A stretch of 17,163 nt of DNA from Candidatus Gorgonimonas leptogorgiae (GCA_929200515.1 CAKNAD010000030.1:1-17163); one strand, 5' to 3'; counted from the first letter of the stretch, positions 7,871-15,417 are shown. The notes: generated by a model not told the origin, from the letters alone. Translations and numbers: made by a program.

Positions 7871-7908
7871 AAAAATCAACCTTAGTTATTAAAACAAGTT
7901 AAAAAGAT

Positions 7909-9018
7909 TTACTTCATCCTTGAAATGCTTTTAAGTGTAGCCTGAATTCCATCTTTTATTCCTGCTTGTACTATAGGATTGATATTATCTCTACGATAAT
8001 CTAATTTTATTGTTTTGCCTAAGTTATGTAAAAACAAATAATTAAACTCGAAATGCTCTTTAGATTCAAATCCTTTTTCTACTAAAGATGTAAAATATTT
8101 CTTCTTAGCTTTTAAGAAAGAGGCATAAAATTTTTCATCTTGTATTTCTGTTTCTATTTCTGAAAATAAAGATGAGAATATAATTTGAATTTGGTTTTTT
8201 ATCTTTCGTTGTTCCCTACCTTTTGTTAGTTCATCGAGCAACTCTGCGTTATCATAATTACTAACAGTCTTTATATTATTGTTTAATTTATTAAGTTTTT
8301 GAAATGCTGTTCCATCATTTATTATTTGTTTTATCTTTTTTTTTAGTGCCTCATGCTCCATAGTGTAATCTTTGTCAATATCCATCTCATTAAAAATAGC
8401 GTGCAACATATTTGTTATTCCCACCCTTACAGACTTTTGGTCTAAGTTAATAATTGTAGTGTAGTCATTATAATCTTTAGGATGGTCTACAAGAGCTACT
8501 AAAGCTATAGCTACAGACAAAATTACCAGTACTGGGATTAAAAAATATATATTTGAGGTAATAAGTGCTATAAAAGGTATTAAAAGCAACATAGCTCCCA
8601 TTGCCATTAGCGAATATTCAGATATGTCTCTAATTATAGGAGTAGAATCTATACTTGCTTTTAGAGGAATATCTACTTCTTTTGAAAGATCTGATTTTTT
8701 AAGGGCTTGTAATTTTTTTCTTTCCTTTGTGCTAAGTGCATCTAGCTCTTTCTCAAATTTTTTTTTCTTTTTTACTTTAATACCATTTAACCAAGTTATA
8801 AATGAATTATGATTTTCTTTTTTTGCTGGTGTTGGATCGGCTGTAGTAGGTAGATCAGATGCGTCTTTTATAATCGATGGAGTAGTTGACATTGGTTTAA
8901 CATTTTTATCTTGCCATTTACCACCTGAGGCATTAGATTGAAGATCTTGTTGATTGTTTGATGTCTTGCTCTTAATACTAGAACCTCTAGAATCAGAGTT
9001 GTCAATACTGTTAACCAT
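7909..9018 (-). CDS. hypothetical membrane protein with basic disordered N terminus
   Basis: This is a 369-residue protein of unknown function, first of the four-gene cluster. AAAGG lies 6 nt before the ATG. Residues 1-70 are Ser/Thr/Pro/Lys-rich and disordered. Then come NSFITWLNGI (71-80), a strongly basic KVKKKKKFEKE stretch (81-91) with a predicted short coiled region, two hydrophobic helices (about 137-154 and 157-177) and a C-terminal helical domain with many Lys and Glu. No signal peptide or enzyme motif is seen. Its architecture parallels the 351-residue neighbour, suggesting an old tandem duplication with low remaining identity. It lies 139 nt downstream of uppP and could share its transcript, although this gap leaves room for its own promoter. 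Confidence 0.78.
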   Translation of the reverse strand: MVNSIDNSDSRGSSIKSKTSNNQQDLQSNASGGKWQDKNVKPMSTTPSIIKDASDLPTTADPTPAKKENHNSFITWLNGIKVKKKKKFEKELDALSTKERKKLQALKKSDLSKEVDIPLKASIDSTPIIRDISEYSLMAMGAMLLLIPFIALITSNIYFLIPVLVILSVAIALVALVDHPKDYNDYTTIINLDQKSVRVGITNMLHAIFNEMDIDKDYTMEHEALKKKIKQIINDGTAFQKLNKLNNNIKTVSNYDNAELLDELTKGREQRKIKNQIQIIFSSLFSEIETEIQDEKFYASFLKAKKKYFTSLVEKGFESKEHFEFNYLFLHNLGKTIKLDYRRDNINPIVQAGIKDGIQATLKSISRMK

Positions 9019-9157
9019 GACTAACCTTTACGCACAAGTAGTAAAAAACTATACATAGCAGTAGAAAGTACAAGTTTTCAATCAGAAAATGTATGCTCTC
9101 TATAATCTAAAGTATAGTTAAACTACTCGTTGTTACAAGCGAAAGACAAAATAAATA

Positions 9158-9964
9158 TTAAGAGTGAAAGCCAAACCATAAAAGTAAACAACCTAGCAAC
9201 AAGCGGTAAATTACAAAAGGCATTAATCCTATTCGTTTGATTACACCTAAAAAGCAATATATGCAGATCCAAGCACTTATAGCTGATATTAACATTCCTA
9301 AACCTAAAACATAAAAATCAATAACTATATTAGTCTCATATGCATCAGTAATTAGAAAGATACTTGCACCTAAGATTACTGGAATTGATAGCAGAAAAGA
9401 AAATCGTGCACAGGCTTCTCTTGTTAGTCCTAGTAACAGCCCAGCAGCCATAGTTATTCCTGAGCGAGATGTCCCTGGTATTAATGCAATAGCTTGAGCA
9501 AGACCTATCAAAATAGTAGATTTTAATGTTAATTTTCCTAGAGGTAATTGATGTTTACCAACTATGTCAGCCCATCCTAATAATAAACCAAATATTATAG
9601 TGGTTCCGCTTATTACCCAGATATTACGTAATGCTTCATCTAAGTGTAGTTTTTTTAATAACACACCAAAAACTACAGCAGGAATTGTCGCAATAATCAA
9701 ATACCAGCCTAATCTACTATTTTCAGTAGTTTGGGAGCCAAATATAGATAAACACCAATCTGTAGCTATATTTAACAAGGTTTTTCTAAAATAAAAAATT
9801 ACCGCTATTAATGTCCCTAGATGTACCGCAACATCAAATAAAATACCCTGATCAGGCCAACCTAAAATTTCTTTAGGTAAAATTAAATGCCCTGAACTAG
9901 AAATTGGCAAAAATTCAGTTAATCCTTGAATTAATGATAGAACAACTAATTGGAATGTATCCAT
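9158..9964 (-). CDS. uppP: undecaprenyl-diphosphatase UppP (BacA)
   Basis: This integral membrane phosphatase converts undecaprenyl diphosphate to the monophosphate, recycling the lipid carrier for peptidoglycan and other envelope glycans; overproduction gives bacitracin resistance. At 268 residues it has the normal length, with about eight membrane segments. Signature motifs are GLTEFLPISSSGHL (14-27, with Glu17 and His26) and PGTSRSG (163-169, with Arg167), all of which form the active site. AGG lies 9 nt upstream of the ATG. A truncated copy of the local repeat element sits directly upstream, so its leader or promoter region appears to be built partly from repeat DNA. Confidence 0.97.
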   Translation of the reverse strand: MDTFQLVVLSLIQGLTEFLPISSSGHLILPKEILGWPDQGILFDVAVHLGTLIAVIFYFRKTLLNIATDWCLSIFGSQTTENSRLGWYLIIATIPAVVFGVLLKKLHLDEALRNIWVISGTTIIFGLLLGWADIVGKHQLPLGKLTLKSTILIGLAQAIALIPGTSRSGITMAAGLLLGLTREACARFSFLLSIPVILGASIFLITDAYETNIVIDFYVLGLGMLISAISAWICIYCFLGVIKRIGLMPFVIYRLLLGCLLLWFGFHS

Positions 9965-9999
9965 AAGTGTATACCTATTTAGTGCTGAAAGGGAAAAGA

Positions 10000-10126
10000 A
10001 TCTAAGTTTTTATACCGCATTAGTGTTTCTTGATTTAGTCGACACTAAATCTGCAAAACACCGCCTTGGCTAAAAACTTATAATCACTTGCTGAAAACTC
10101 GCATTTCCAACTGCCACCTGTATATT
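10000..10126 (-). mobile_element. truncated copy 3 of the MITE-like repeat
   Basis: Read on the - strand, this begins with an end like those of the full copies (TATACAGGTGGCAGTTGGAA) and continues through GCAAGTGATTATAAG, AGCCAAGGCGGTGTTT and TTTAGTGTCGACTAAA to a sequence close to ACTAACGCAGGATAAAA, where similarity stops. Only the first 125 bp or so of the 272-bp unit remain. It lies between tsaB and uppP, ending about 36 bp before the uppP start codon. Confidence 0.7.
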
Positions 10127-10143
10127 ATCTTGATTAAATAAAG

Positions 10144-10836
10144 TTATTTTAATTTCTTAGGTTGCTCATGCTTTTTTAATGCAACTTTATTACGCAAATA
10201 AACAGGCATAGCCTGCTCAGGAGCAATAATATTATTCTTTGCAAGCTCAACCATTGCTAACTTAGCTACACCTTCAGCATCGGGGTAGTCGTTAGGTACT
10301 AACTTAGCTAATATGTTATTCATATTAAGGTTATAATTCCAGCCTGAGCCAATACCTAGCCATGTAGTTTGTAATTCAGTAATATTTACATTTTCTGGAT
10401 TAGATACGGCTTCTTTAATTGCTAACTCAACTGTTTTAGTTTTTGCTGAGAGTTGGTACCCGCCCCAATATACTTGATTTATGCGTGCATCTACAGCTAC
10501 TAGAATATTATTGAAGTTATATTTATCGGTAGCTCTTTGTGCTAAAGCAGCTAAAGAAGATATTGGAATAACTGGTAAATCAACAGCAAATGCTAAGCCT
10601 TGAGTAATAGATGTAGCTATTCTTACTCCAGTAAATGCTCCTGGTCCCGCTCCAAATGCTATAGCATCTAATTGTGATAGTTTAATACCTGTGGTAGCTA
10701 GAATATTTTCTACCAAAGATAATATCTTCTTACTATGGTTTTTAGGTGATAGTCTAAATTGATGGTGAATCTCTCCTGATATATTTATTGCTACAGAAAA
10801 TGATTCAGTTGATGATTCTATCGCTAATAACTTCAT
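10144..10836 (-). CDS. tsaB: TsaB, tRNA t6A biosynthesis subunit
   Basis: TsaB is the non-catalytic partner of TsaD in the complex that installs threonylcarbamoyl on A37 of ANN-decoding tRNAs. The 230-residue protein begins with LLAIESSTESFSVAI, the ASKHA-fold phosphate-1 region, and contains GAGPGAFTGVRIA at about 62-74, the segment typical of TsaB. It lacks the metal-binding HxxxH of TsaD, which confirms TsaB. The length is normal. I see no clear Shine-Dalgarno sequence before ATG 10836. It follows adk by 75 nt, with a hairpin between them. Confidence 0.95.
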   Translation of the reverse strand: MKLLAIESSTESFSVAINISGEIHHQFRLSPKNHSKKILSLVENILATTGIKLSQLDAIAFGAGPGAFTGVRIATSITQGLAFAVDLPVIPISSLAALAQRATDKYNFNNILVAVDARINQVYWGGYQLSAKTKTVELAIKEAVSNPENVNITELQTTWLGIGSGWNYNLNMNNILAKLVPNDYPDAEGVAKLAMVELAKNNIIAPEQAMPVYLRNKVALKKHEQPKKLK

Positions 10837-10869
10837 ATTAGTATCGTGTTGTGGCTTAAATTGTGTTAA

Positions 10870-10901
10870 AAATCTACACTTTTTTCGTGAAAAAAGTAGG
10901 T
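10870..10901 (-). terminator. hairpin between adk and tsaB
   Basis: A perfect 8-bp stem ACTTTTTT/AAAAAAGT with a 4-base loop spans 10878-10897, and outer CTAC/GTAG bases can extend it. Read in the direction of adk, it is followed by ATTTTTAAC. This is a weak, AT-rich intrinsic terminator or attenuator downstream of adk. Confidence 0.45.
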
Positions 10902-10911
10902 AAATAATAAG

Positions 10912-11550
10912 TTATTTTAAAACAGCGGCTATACGTTCGGCTACTTCGTTTATAGTTCCTACTCCAGGTATCTTGCTATACTTGCATGATTGCCCTGGTT
11001 GGTTATAAAATTGAATTAGAGGTTTGGTTTGTTGATGATATAACTCCAACCTACGAATAACTGTTTCTTTTTTATCATCTTCTCTCGTTATTAGGGGTTC
11101 ACCAGTGATATCATCCTTAAGTGCTACTTTAGGAGGATTAGCCGTAATATGGTAAGTTCTACCACTTGCAGGGTGAAATAATCTTCCACTAATTCTGTTA
11201 ATAATAAAATCATCACTAACGGCTAGTTCAATAACATGATCAATAGCTATATTATGGTTTTGTAAGCTTTTTGCTTGAGTTAAATTTCTAGGAAAGCCAT
11301 CTAATAAAAAACCATTTGCACAGTCTGGCTGTTGTAAACGCTGTTTTATTATATCAATAATAATATCATCAGATACTAATAAGCCTTGGGAGATTATATC
11401 TTTAGCTTTAATACCTAATTTGGTATTATTTTTAATTTCTCGTCTTAATATGTCTCCTGTAGATATTTGAGGAATATTTAGGAGTTTATTAATAAATTGT
11501 GATTGGGTTCCTTTTCCTGAACCTGGGGCACCTAAGATTATTATGTGCAT
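10912..11550 (-). CDS. adk: adenylate kinase
   Basis: This enzyme catalyses ATP + AMP to 2 ADP and is essential for nucleotide energy balance. It has 212 residues, close to the E. coli length of 214. The P-loop GAPGSGKGT is at 7-15, the AMP-binding region includes STGD at 30-33, and DGFPRN is at 84-89. The LID domain is of the long form (about 121-158), with RLFHPASGRTYH and no four-cysteine zinc site, as in Gram-negative bacteria. GAGG lies about 7 nt before the ATG. It diverges from the rubredoxin gene across a 209-bp region containing both promoters. Confidence 0.98.
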   Translation of the reverse strand: MHIIILGAPGSGKGTQSQFINKLLNIPQISTGDILRREIKNNTKLGIKAKDIISQGLLVSDDIIIDIIKQRLQQPDCANGFLLDGFPRNLTQAKSLQNHNIAIDHVIELAVSDDFIINRISGRLFHPASGRTYHITANPPKVALKDDITGEPLITREDDKKETVIRRLELYHQQTKPLIQFYNQPGQSCKYSKIPGVGTINEVAERIAAVLK

Positions 11551-11604
11551 ATTATTTCCTCAATAGATAAGTTATCTATAAAAATTACTGATAAAAATTT
11601 AATG

Positions 11605-11643
11605 TTGTTACGATACTCAAAAATAGTAACAATTGTAGCATAT
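11605..11643 (-). promoter_or_regulatory. candidate adk promoter and leader inverted repeat
   Basis: On the - strand, TGC-TACAAT (TACAAT being the complement of 11632-11637) resembles an extended -10 box about 85 bp before adk; no good -35 is seen. An inverted repeat TTGTTAC/GTAACAA at 11605-11611 and 11626-11632 overlaps its downstream side and could be an operator. This is pattern matching only. Confidence 0.35.
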
Positions 11644-11717
11644 TTATCTAATAGAACTAACAATATTAAGCGATAAATCATTTTTTATTTTTTACTTAAA
11701 ATAAAATTAATTTAAAG

Positions 11718-11750
11718 TATAATAAGTAAAATTTATAACTGACTTGAGGA
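11718..11750 (+). promoter_or_regulatory. candidate rubredoxin -10 box and ribosome binding site
   Basis: A perfect TATAAT is at 11718-11723, with a poor -35 (CTTAAA, 11695-11700, spacing 17). GAGGA at 11746-11750 lies 9 nt before the ATG and decides that start. Confidence 0.45.
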
Positions 11751-11759
11751 TTTTAATTT

Positions 11760-11936
11760 ATGTATAAATGGAAAAAATGGGTTTGCTTAGTTTGTGGTTT
11801 TGTTTATGAAGAAGAACATGGTTGGCCTGAAGATGGCATTCCACCCAATACTAAATGGGAAGATGTCCCCGAAGACTGGTTATGTCCAGATTGTGGCGTT
11901 GGTAAAACTGATTTTGCAATGCAAGAATTAGATTAA
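11760..11936 (+). CDS. rubA: rubredoxin
   Basis: This is a 58-residue iron-only electron carrier; the usual roles are electron transfer in alkane or fatty acid oxidation, oxygen detoxification, or diiron and respiratory enzyme maturation. Both iron-binding knuckles are present: CLVCGFVY (Cys9, Cys12) and CPDCGVGK (Cys42, Cys45), with the typical GWPEDGIPP and WEDVPEDW segments between them. The length is normal for a single-domain rubredoxin. GAGGA lies 9 nt upstream of the ATG. It is a single gene on the + strand, flanked by adk (divergent) and rplY (convergent), with no rubredoxin reductase or partner enzyme in the window. The specific partner is therefore unknown. Confidence 0.96.
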   Translation: MYKWKKWVCLVCGFVYEEEHGWPEDGIPPNTKWEDVPEDWLCPDCGVGKTDFAMQELD

Positions 11937-11972
11937 CATATACACATTTTACGAAATAAATACGATGTACTC

Positions 11973-12025
11973 AAGGAATTTTAAAGCACAGTGGTTAGAA
12001 AAACTACTGTAGCTTTAAATTCCTT
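11973..12025. terminator. long imperfect hairpin between rubredoxin and rplY
   Basis: The arms run AAGGAATTTTAAAGCACAGT on one side, with a reverse complement that differs by two one-base indels and one substitution; the stem is about 23 bp and the loop about 5 bases. It sits between two convergent genes and so can act on both transcripts. Neither side has a T-run, so it may be a bidirectional terminator of weak type or an RNA 3'-end stabiliser. Confidence 0.5.
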
Positions 12026-12035
12026 TGGATATACC

Positions 12036-12659
12036 TTACTCTGCTGGCTCTTCTGTAGTAGCTTCTTGTTCTATATCGTCATCGCTCTTACCAGCTCTTG
12101 TTAACTGAACACTAACCACTTCTGGGTTTTTACCATGATCAATAAGAGTAACTCCAGATGGCAATACTATATCAGCTAAATGTATGTGCTGGTTAATATC
12201 AATATTAGCCATGTCGATTTCTATATATTCTGGCAAGTCATGCGGTAAGCATTTTACTTCTATATCTGTTTTAGAATGTACAATAGCGCCACCAGCTTTT
12301 GCACCTATACATATATTTTGATTAATAAAATGTAGCGGTATACGAGTAGAGAGCATATGAGTATCATCAATATTCATGAAATCTAGATGTATCGGGCTAT
12401 CGCTAACAGGATTACGTTGCATATCTTTTAAAATTGCTTGATAATCTTGACCATCTATTTTTAAAGTTGATACTTGTGAATAAAAAGCATCTTTATCAAT
12501 AAGTTTTTTGATATCTTTATATTCAAAACTTAACTGAATTGGATCTTTCCCTTCTCCGTATAAAATTCCAGGAACGATATTTTGCTTACGTAGGCGGCGG
12601 CTCGCACCTTTCCCTACGTCACGTCTTTTAGTGACATTTAATATTATCTTTTCTGACAT
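12036..12659 (-). CDS. rplY: 50S ribosomal protein bL25, long (Ctc/TL5) form
   Basis: bL25 binds 5S rRNA in the large ribosomal subunit. From ATG 12659 it has 207 residues. It contains the N-terminal 5S-binding domain, with GKGASRRLRKQNIVPGILYG at about 17-36, the conserved Asp-Met-Gln-Arg-Asn-Pro-Val segment near 80 and HLDFM near 91, followed by the beta-rich Ctc domain and an acidic tail. E. coli has only the short domain; the long form is common elsewhere. GGAGG lies 5-6 nt before this ATG. An upstream TTG at 12671 overlaps that site and is rejected. It follows tsf by 101 nt, where pyrH would commonly be expected. Confidence 0.96.
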   Translation of the reverse strand: MSEKIILNVTKRRDVGKGASRRLRKQNIVPGILYGEGKDPIQLSFEYKDIKKLIDKDAFYSQVSTLKIDGQDYQAILKDMQRNPVSDSPIHLDFMNIDDTHMLSTRIPLHFINQNICIGAKAGGAIVHSKTDIEVKCLPHDLPEYIEIDMANIDINQHIHLADIVLPSGVTLIDHGKNPEVVSVQLTRAGKSDDDIEQEATTEEPAE

Positions 12660-12760
12660 TGGTACCTCCAATATAAAGTAGCTAGTCTGCGACCAAACTA
12701 GCTATGTCAAATTTTAATTTATAGTTTATGAATAAACTAGCACAGACATATAATCTTATT

Positions 12761-13621
12761 TTAAAGACCAGCTTGTGCTTTAACTTCAGCAGCAAAGTCT
12801 ACCTCTGCTTTTTCTATGCCTTCGCCAACTTCAAATCTAACGAATGATAGCACAGTACCATTTGCAGTTTTAACTAATTCAGAGATTTTAATATCTGGAT
12901 TTTTTACAAAAGGCTGTTCAGCTAGTGAATTCTCAGATAAGAATTTTTGAATTCTACCAGAAACCATTTTTTCAATTATTGCATCTGGTTTACCAGATTG
13001 TTGGGCTTGAGCAACAAAAATTTCTTTTTCTTTGCTTACTAAAGCTTCTGGCATATCTTCTTTATTAACCACTGTTGGGTTAACCGCAGCAATATGCATA
13101 GCAACATCTTTAGCTACTTCAGAGTTTCCGCCATCTAATTGAGCTAATACTGCTATTCTGTTGTTTCCATGCACATAAGAACCTATAGTTCCGCCTTCTA
13201 TGCAATGTATTCTTCTAACAGTTATGTTTTCTCCAACCTTTTGCACTAAAGCTAGTCTAGCAGTTTCTAGTTCGCCTTCCATAAGTTGAGATACATCATT
13301 AGATTTTTGATCATATGCTGCTTGCAATACTTTATGTGCATATGCAACAAAATTTTCATCTCTAGAAACAAAGTCAGTTTCACTGTTGATTTCAAGTACT
13401 ATAGCAAAGCTATTATCTGGTGAAATTTTAGTAACGACTAAACCTTCAGCAGCTGTACGGCTAGCTTTTTTAGCAGCTTTAGCTTGGCCGGATTTTCTTA
13501 ATTCTTCAATTGCTAGCTCAATATCACCATTAGCAGATGCTAGAGCTTTTTTGCAGTCCATTAAACCTAAACCGGTTCGTTCACGCAATTCTTTTACCAT
13601 TTTGGCTGAAATGGCTGTCAT
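12761..13621 (-). CDS. tsf: translation elongation factor Ts
   Basis: EF-Ts is the nucleotide exchange factor that releases GDP from EF-Tu. The 286-residue length fits a gammaproteobacterial EF-Ts. The N-terminal UBA-like domain carries RERTGLGLMDCKKAL (13-27), and the core has ETDFV (81-85), whose Asp83-Phe84 pair corresponds to the residues that disturb the Mg2+ site of EF-Tu. The C-terminal module ends in EVDFAAEVKAQ. GAGGT lies 8 nt upstream of the ATG. It lies 190 nt downstream of rpsB, with a strong inverted repeat between them, as in the classic rpsB-tsf operon. Confidence 0.98.
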   Translation of the reverse strand: MTAISAKMVKELRERTGLGLMDCKKALASANGDIELAIEELRKSGQAKAAKKASRTAAEGLVVTKISPDNSFAIVLEINSETDFVSRDENFVAYAHKVLQAAYDQKSNDVSQLMEGELETARLALVQKVGENITVRRIHCIEGGTIGSYVHGNNRIAVLAQLDGGNSEVAKDVAMHIAAVNPTVVNKEDMPEALVSKEKEIFVAQAQQSGKPDAIIEKMVSGRIQKFLSENSLAEQPFVKNPDIKISELVKTANGTVLSFVRFEVGEGIEKAEVDFAAEVKAQAGL

Positions 13622-13664
13622 AATTTTAACCTCACAGAAAGAAAATAATTTTTAACCATAAAGT

Positions 13665-13722
13665 ATTAATATACAGTTTGAAGATGAAAGTTATCCCTTT
13701 CAACTATGAGCTGTATATTAAT
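13665..13722 (-). promoter_or_regulatory. nested hairpin in the rpsB-tsf intergenic region
   Basis: Outer arms ATTAATATACAG (13665-13676) and CTGTATATTAAT (13711-13722) pair perfectly over 12 bp. Inside them TGAAAG and CTTTCA form a second 6-bp stem. The rpsB-tsf junction of E. coli carries a partial terminator that lowers tsf expression relative to rpsB; this structure sits in the same place but has no clear T-run, so attenuation or mRNA processing is inferred. Confidence 0.5.
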
Positions 13723-13811
13723 CACGAAGTAAACTTTTTCTTCAGTTTAGAAATTTCGTATCTTTAGGTATAAGTAGAGTTTGCTAAAAATTTACAATTA
13801 ATATCTATTAG

Positions 13812-14999
13812 TTATTTTTTAGCATCATCTTGTTTTTCTGATTTAGCTGTTTTAGAAGCAGTTTCTGTAGTTTTTTTACTACTAGCTTTTTTAGCAGCTT
13901 CTGCTTTAGGCTCTTCAGTTTTTTTTGTAGCTTTTGCTGTAGATTTAGGTTTTTCTTTGGTTTTAGAGCTATCTGTAACAGTAGCTTTTGCTTTAGGTGC
14001 ATCTTCAGATTTAGCTTTTTTTGGAGCAGGTTTTTTAGGCTTTGCTACTTTATCTTTTTTTTCTGTATCTGATTTTGGAGATGCTTTCTTAGCAGGTTTC
14101 AAGGTATCCTTTTTATCTTCAGCTGTAGCTGTTTTAGATGAAACAGTTTTAGCAATAGCATCTTTTTTACTGCTACTTTGCTTGTCATCGCTATCTTTAG
14201 TGATTTTTGCAGTATTTTCTGTTGCTGTGTCAGTTGCTTCAGCAGTTTTCTTGGCTGCTTTTTTAGCTTTTTCTTCTGCTGCTCTATTAGCTCTTTCTTC
14301 TGCTACTTGGTTTAAATCAGCTTTACCAGTAAGAACAGCATTAGCTGCAAGTTCCATGTACAACTTAATAGCGCCTATAGCATCATCGTTTCCAGGAATG
14401 ACATAGTCTACGCCATCTGGTTGTGAGTTACTATCTACTATTCCGATAACTGGAATTCCAAGTTTGTTAGCTTCTTGGATAGCGATACGCTCATGACCAA
14501 CGTCTATTACAAATATGGCATCTGGAAGACTTCCCATATCTTTAATACCGCCTAGACTTTTTTCTAGTTTCTCTAGATCACGACTTCGCATTAGAGCTTC
14601 TTTTTTAGTAAGCTTTTCAAAGGTTCCATCAGCTCTTTTAGCTTCAAGATCTTTTAATCTTTTGATTGATTGTCTAATTGTTTTATAGTTTGTTAACATA
14701 CCACCTAACCAACGATGATCAATGTATGGCATTCCACATCTTTTAGACTCTCTACTTATAATTTTGCTAGCAACACGCTTAGTACCAACAAATAATATTT
14801 TATTTTTTTGAGATATTAGCCTTCTAATAAAAGTTAATGCACTGTTAAAAGCTGGTAAAGTGTGGTCAAGATTAAAAATATGAATTTTGTTACGATGTCC
14901 GTAAATGAATTTCTTCATTTTAGGGTTCCAGTAACGAGTTTGGTGACCAAAGTGAACGCCAGCTTCTAGCATTCTACGCATTGTTGCTAATTCCATCAT
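13812..14999 (-). CDS. rpsB: 30S ribosomal protein uS2 with long basic C-terminal extension
   Basis: uS2 is assembled late on the small subunit and helps recruit bS1. Residues 1-234 form a complete S2, with GVHFGHQTRYWNPKMK (14-29), ILFVGTKR (68-75), HRWLGGMLTN (95-104) and GIPVIGIVDSN (181-191). The usual length is about 240 residues, but this protein continues to 395. The extra 160 residues are low complexity, dominated by Lys, Ala, Ser, Thr, Glu and Asp, with repeated KKA, AKK and PKK units similar to histone H1-like tails. Codon use stays in frame with no break, so it is not a frameshift artefact as read. Two ATGs (14999 and 14996) follow AGGAG; the second has better spacing (7 nt). tsf follows. 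Confidence 0.95.
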   Translation of the reverse strand: MMELATMRRMLEAGVHFGHQTRYWNPKMKKFIYGHRNKIHIFNLDHTLPAFNSALTFIRRLISQKNKILFVGTKRVASKIISRESKRCGMPYIDHRWLGGMLTNYKTIRQSIKRLKDLEAKRADGTFEKLTKKEALMRSRDLEKLEKSLGGIKDMGSLPDAIFVIDVGHERIAIQEANKLGIPVIGIVDSNSQPDGVDYVIPGNDDAIGAIKLYMELAANAVLTGKADLNQVAEERANRAAEEKAKKAAKKTAEATDTATENTAKITKDSDDKQSSSKKDAIAKTVSSKTATAEDKKDTLKPAKKASPKSDTEKKDKVAKPKKPAPKKAKSEDAPKAKATVTDSSKTKEKPKSTAKATKKTEEPKAEAAKKASSKKTTETASKTAKSEKQDDAKK

Positions 15000-15062
15000 T
15001 ATTCTCCTAATAAGGGGTTATTCCTCCATCTTTCCCATAAACTCGACTGATCGCAAACTAAT
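15000..15062 (-). promoter_or_regulatory. rpsB leader, possibly the S2/t44-type autoregulatory RNA
   Basis: Just upstream of rpsB, the - strand reads GGGAAAGATGGAGGAATAAC and then CCCCTTATTAGGAG. This resembles what I recall of the conserved 3' part of the gammaproteobacterial rpsB leader (t44 RNA), through which S2 controls its own operon. The match is from memory and covers only the 3' part. Confidence 0.4.
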
Positions 15063-15417
15063 ATATCTACAAAAATATTTAGTTGCCATATTTTGCTATA
15101 GACTATTTGTAATAAGTATAATCGTTGGTAATTATTGTACTAATTACAGCGGATAAACCAGTTAAATTACAAATGACAACAATAACAAAGCTGTACTTTA
15201 AAGTAAAAGCACATATGCGCAAATCAGCACCCAGAGTTATGTGACGAAAGATGTGAGATTTAAATTAAAAAAATCGTTATTCTCTTTTGCAATCGAATTA
15301 AACAAAAAAGATTGGCATGTTATACCATAATTTCACCAAAATAGAAACATTATTTTTAGTTTTTTTGTAAAAAAGTTAATTTAACCTAAGACCACTACTG
15401 TTAAATTATCGATATTT

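Noticed and set aside
8624..8812. Phe/Ser-rich 62-codon frame on the + strand
   Set aside because: It is antisense to the basic region of the 369-residue protein, with no supporting signals. The other antisense frames over the permease, rdgB, uppP, tsf and the ART candidate are rejected for the same reason.
13808..14002. 64-codon Lys/Leu/Gln frame on the - strand
   Set aside because: It is a shifted reading of the repetitive RpsB tail, not an independent gene.
13957..14406. 149-codon open frame on the + strand
   Set aside because: It is antisense to the Lys/Ala-rich RpsB tail; the low-complexity Ala/Ser/Phe/Leu product is what the reverse of such codons would give.
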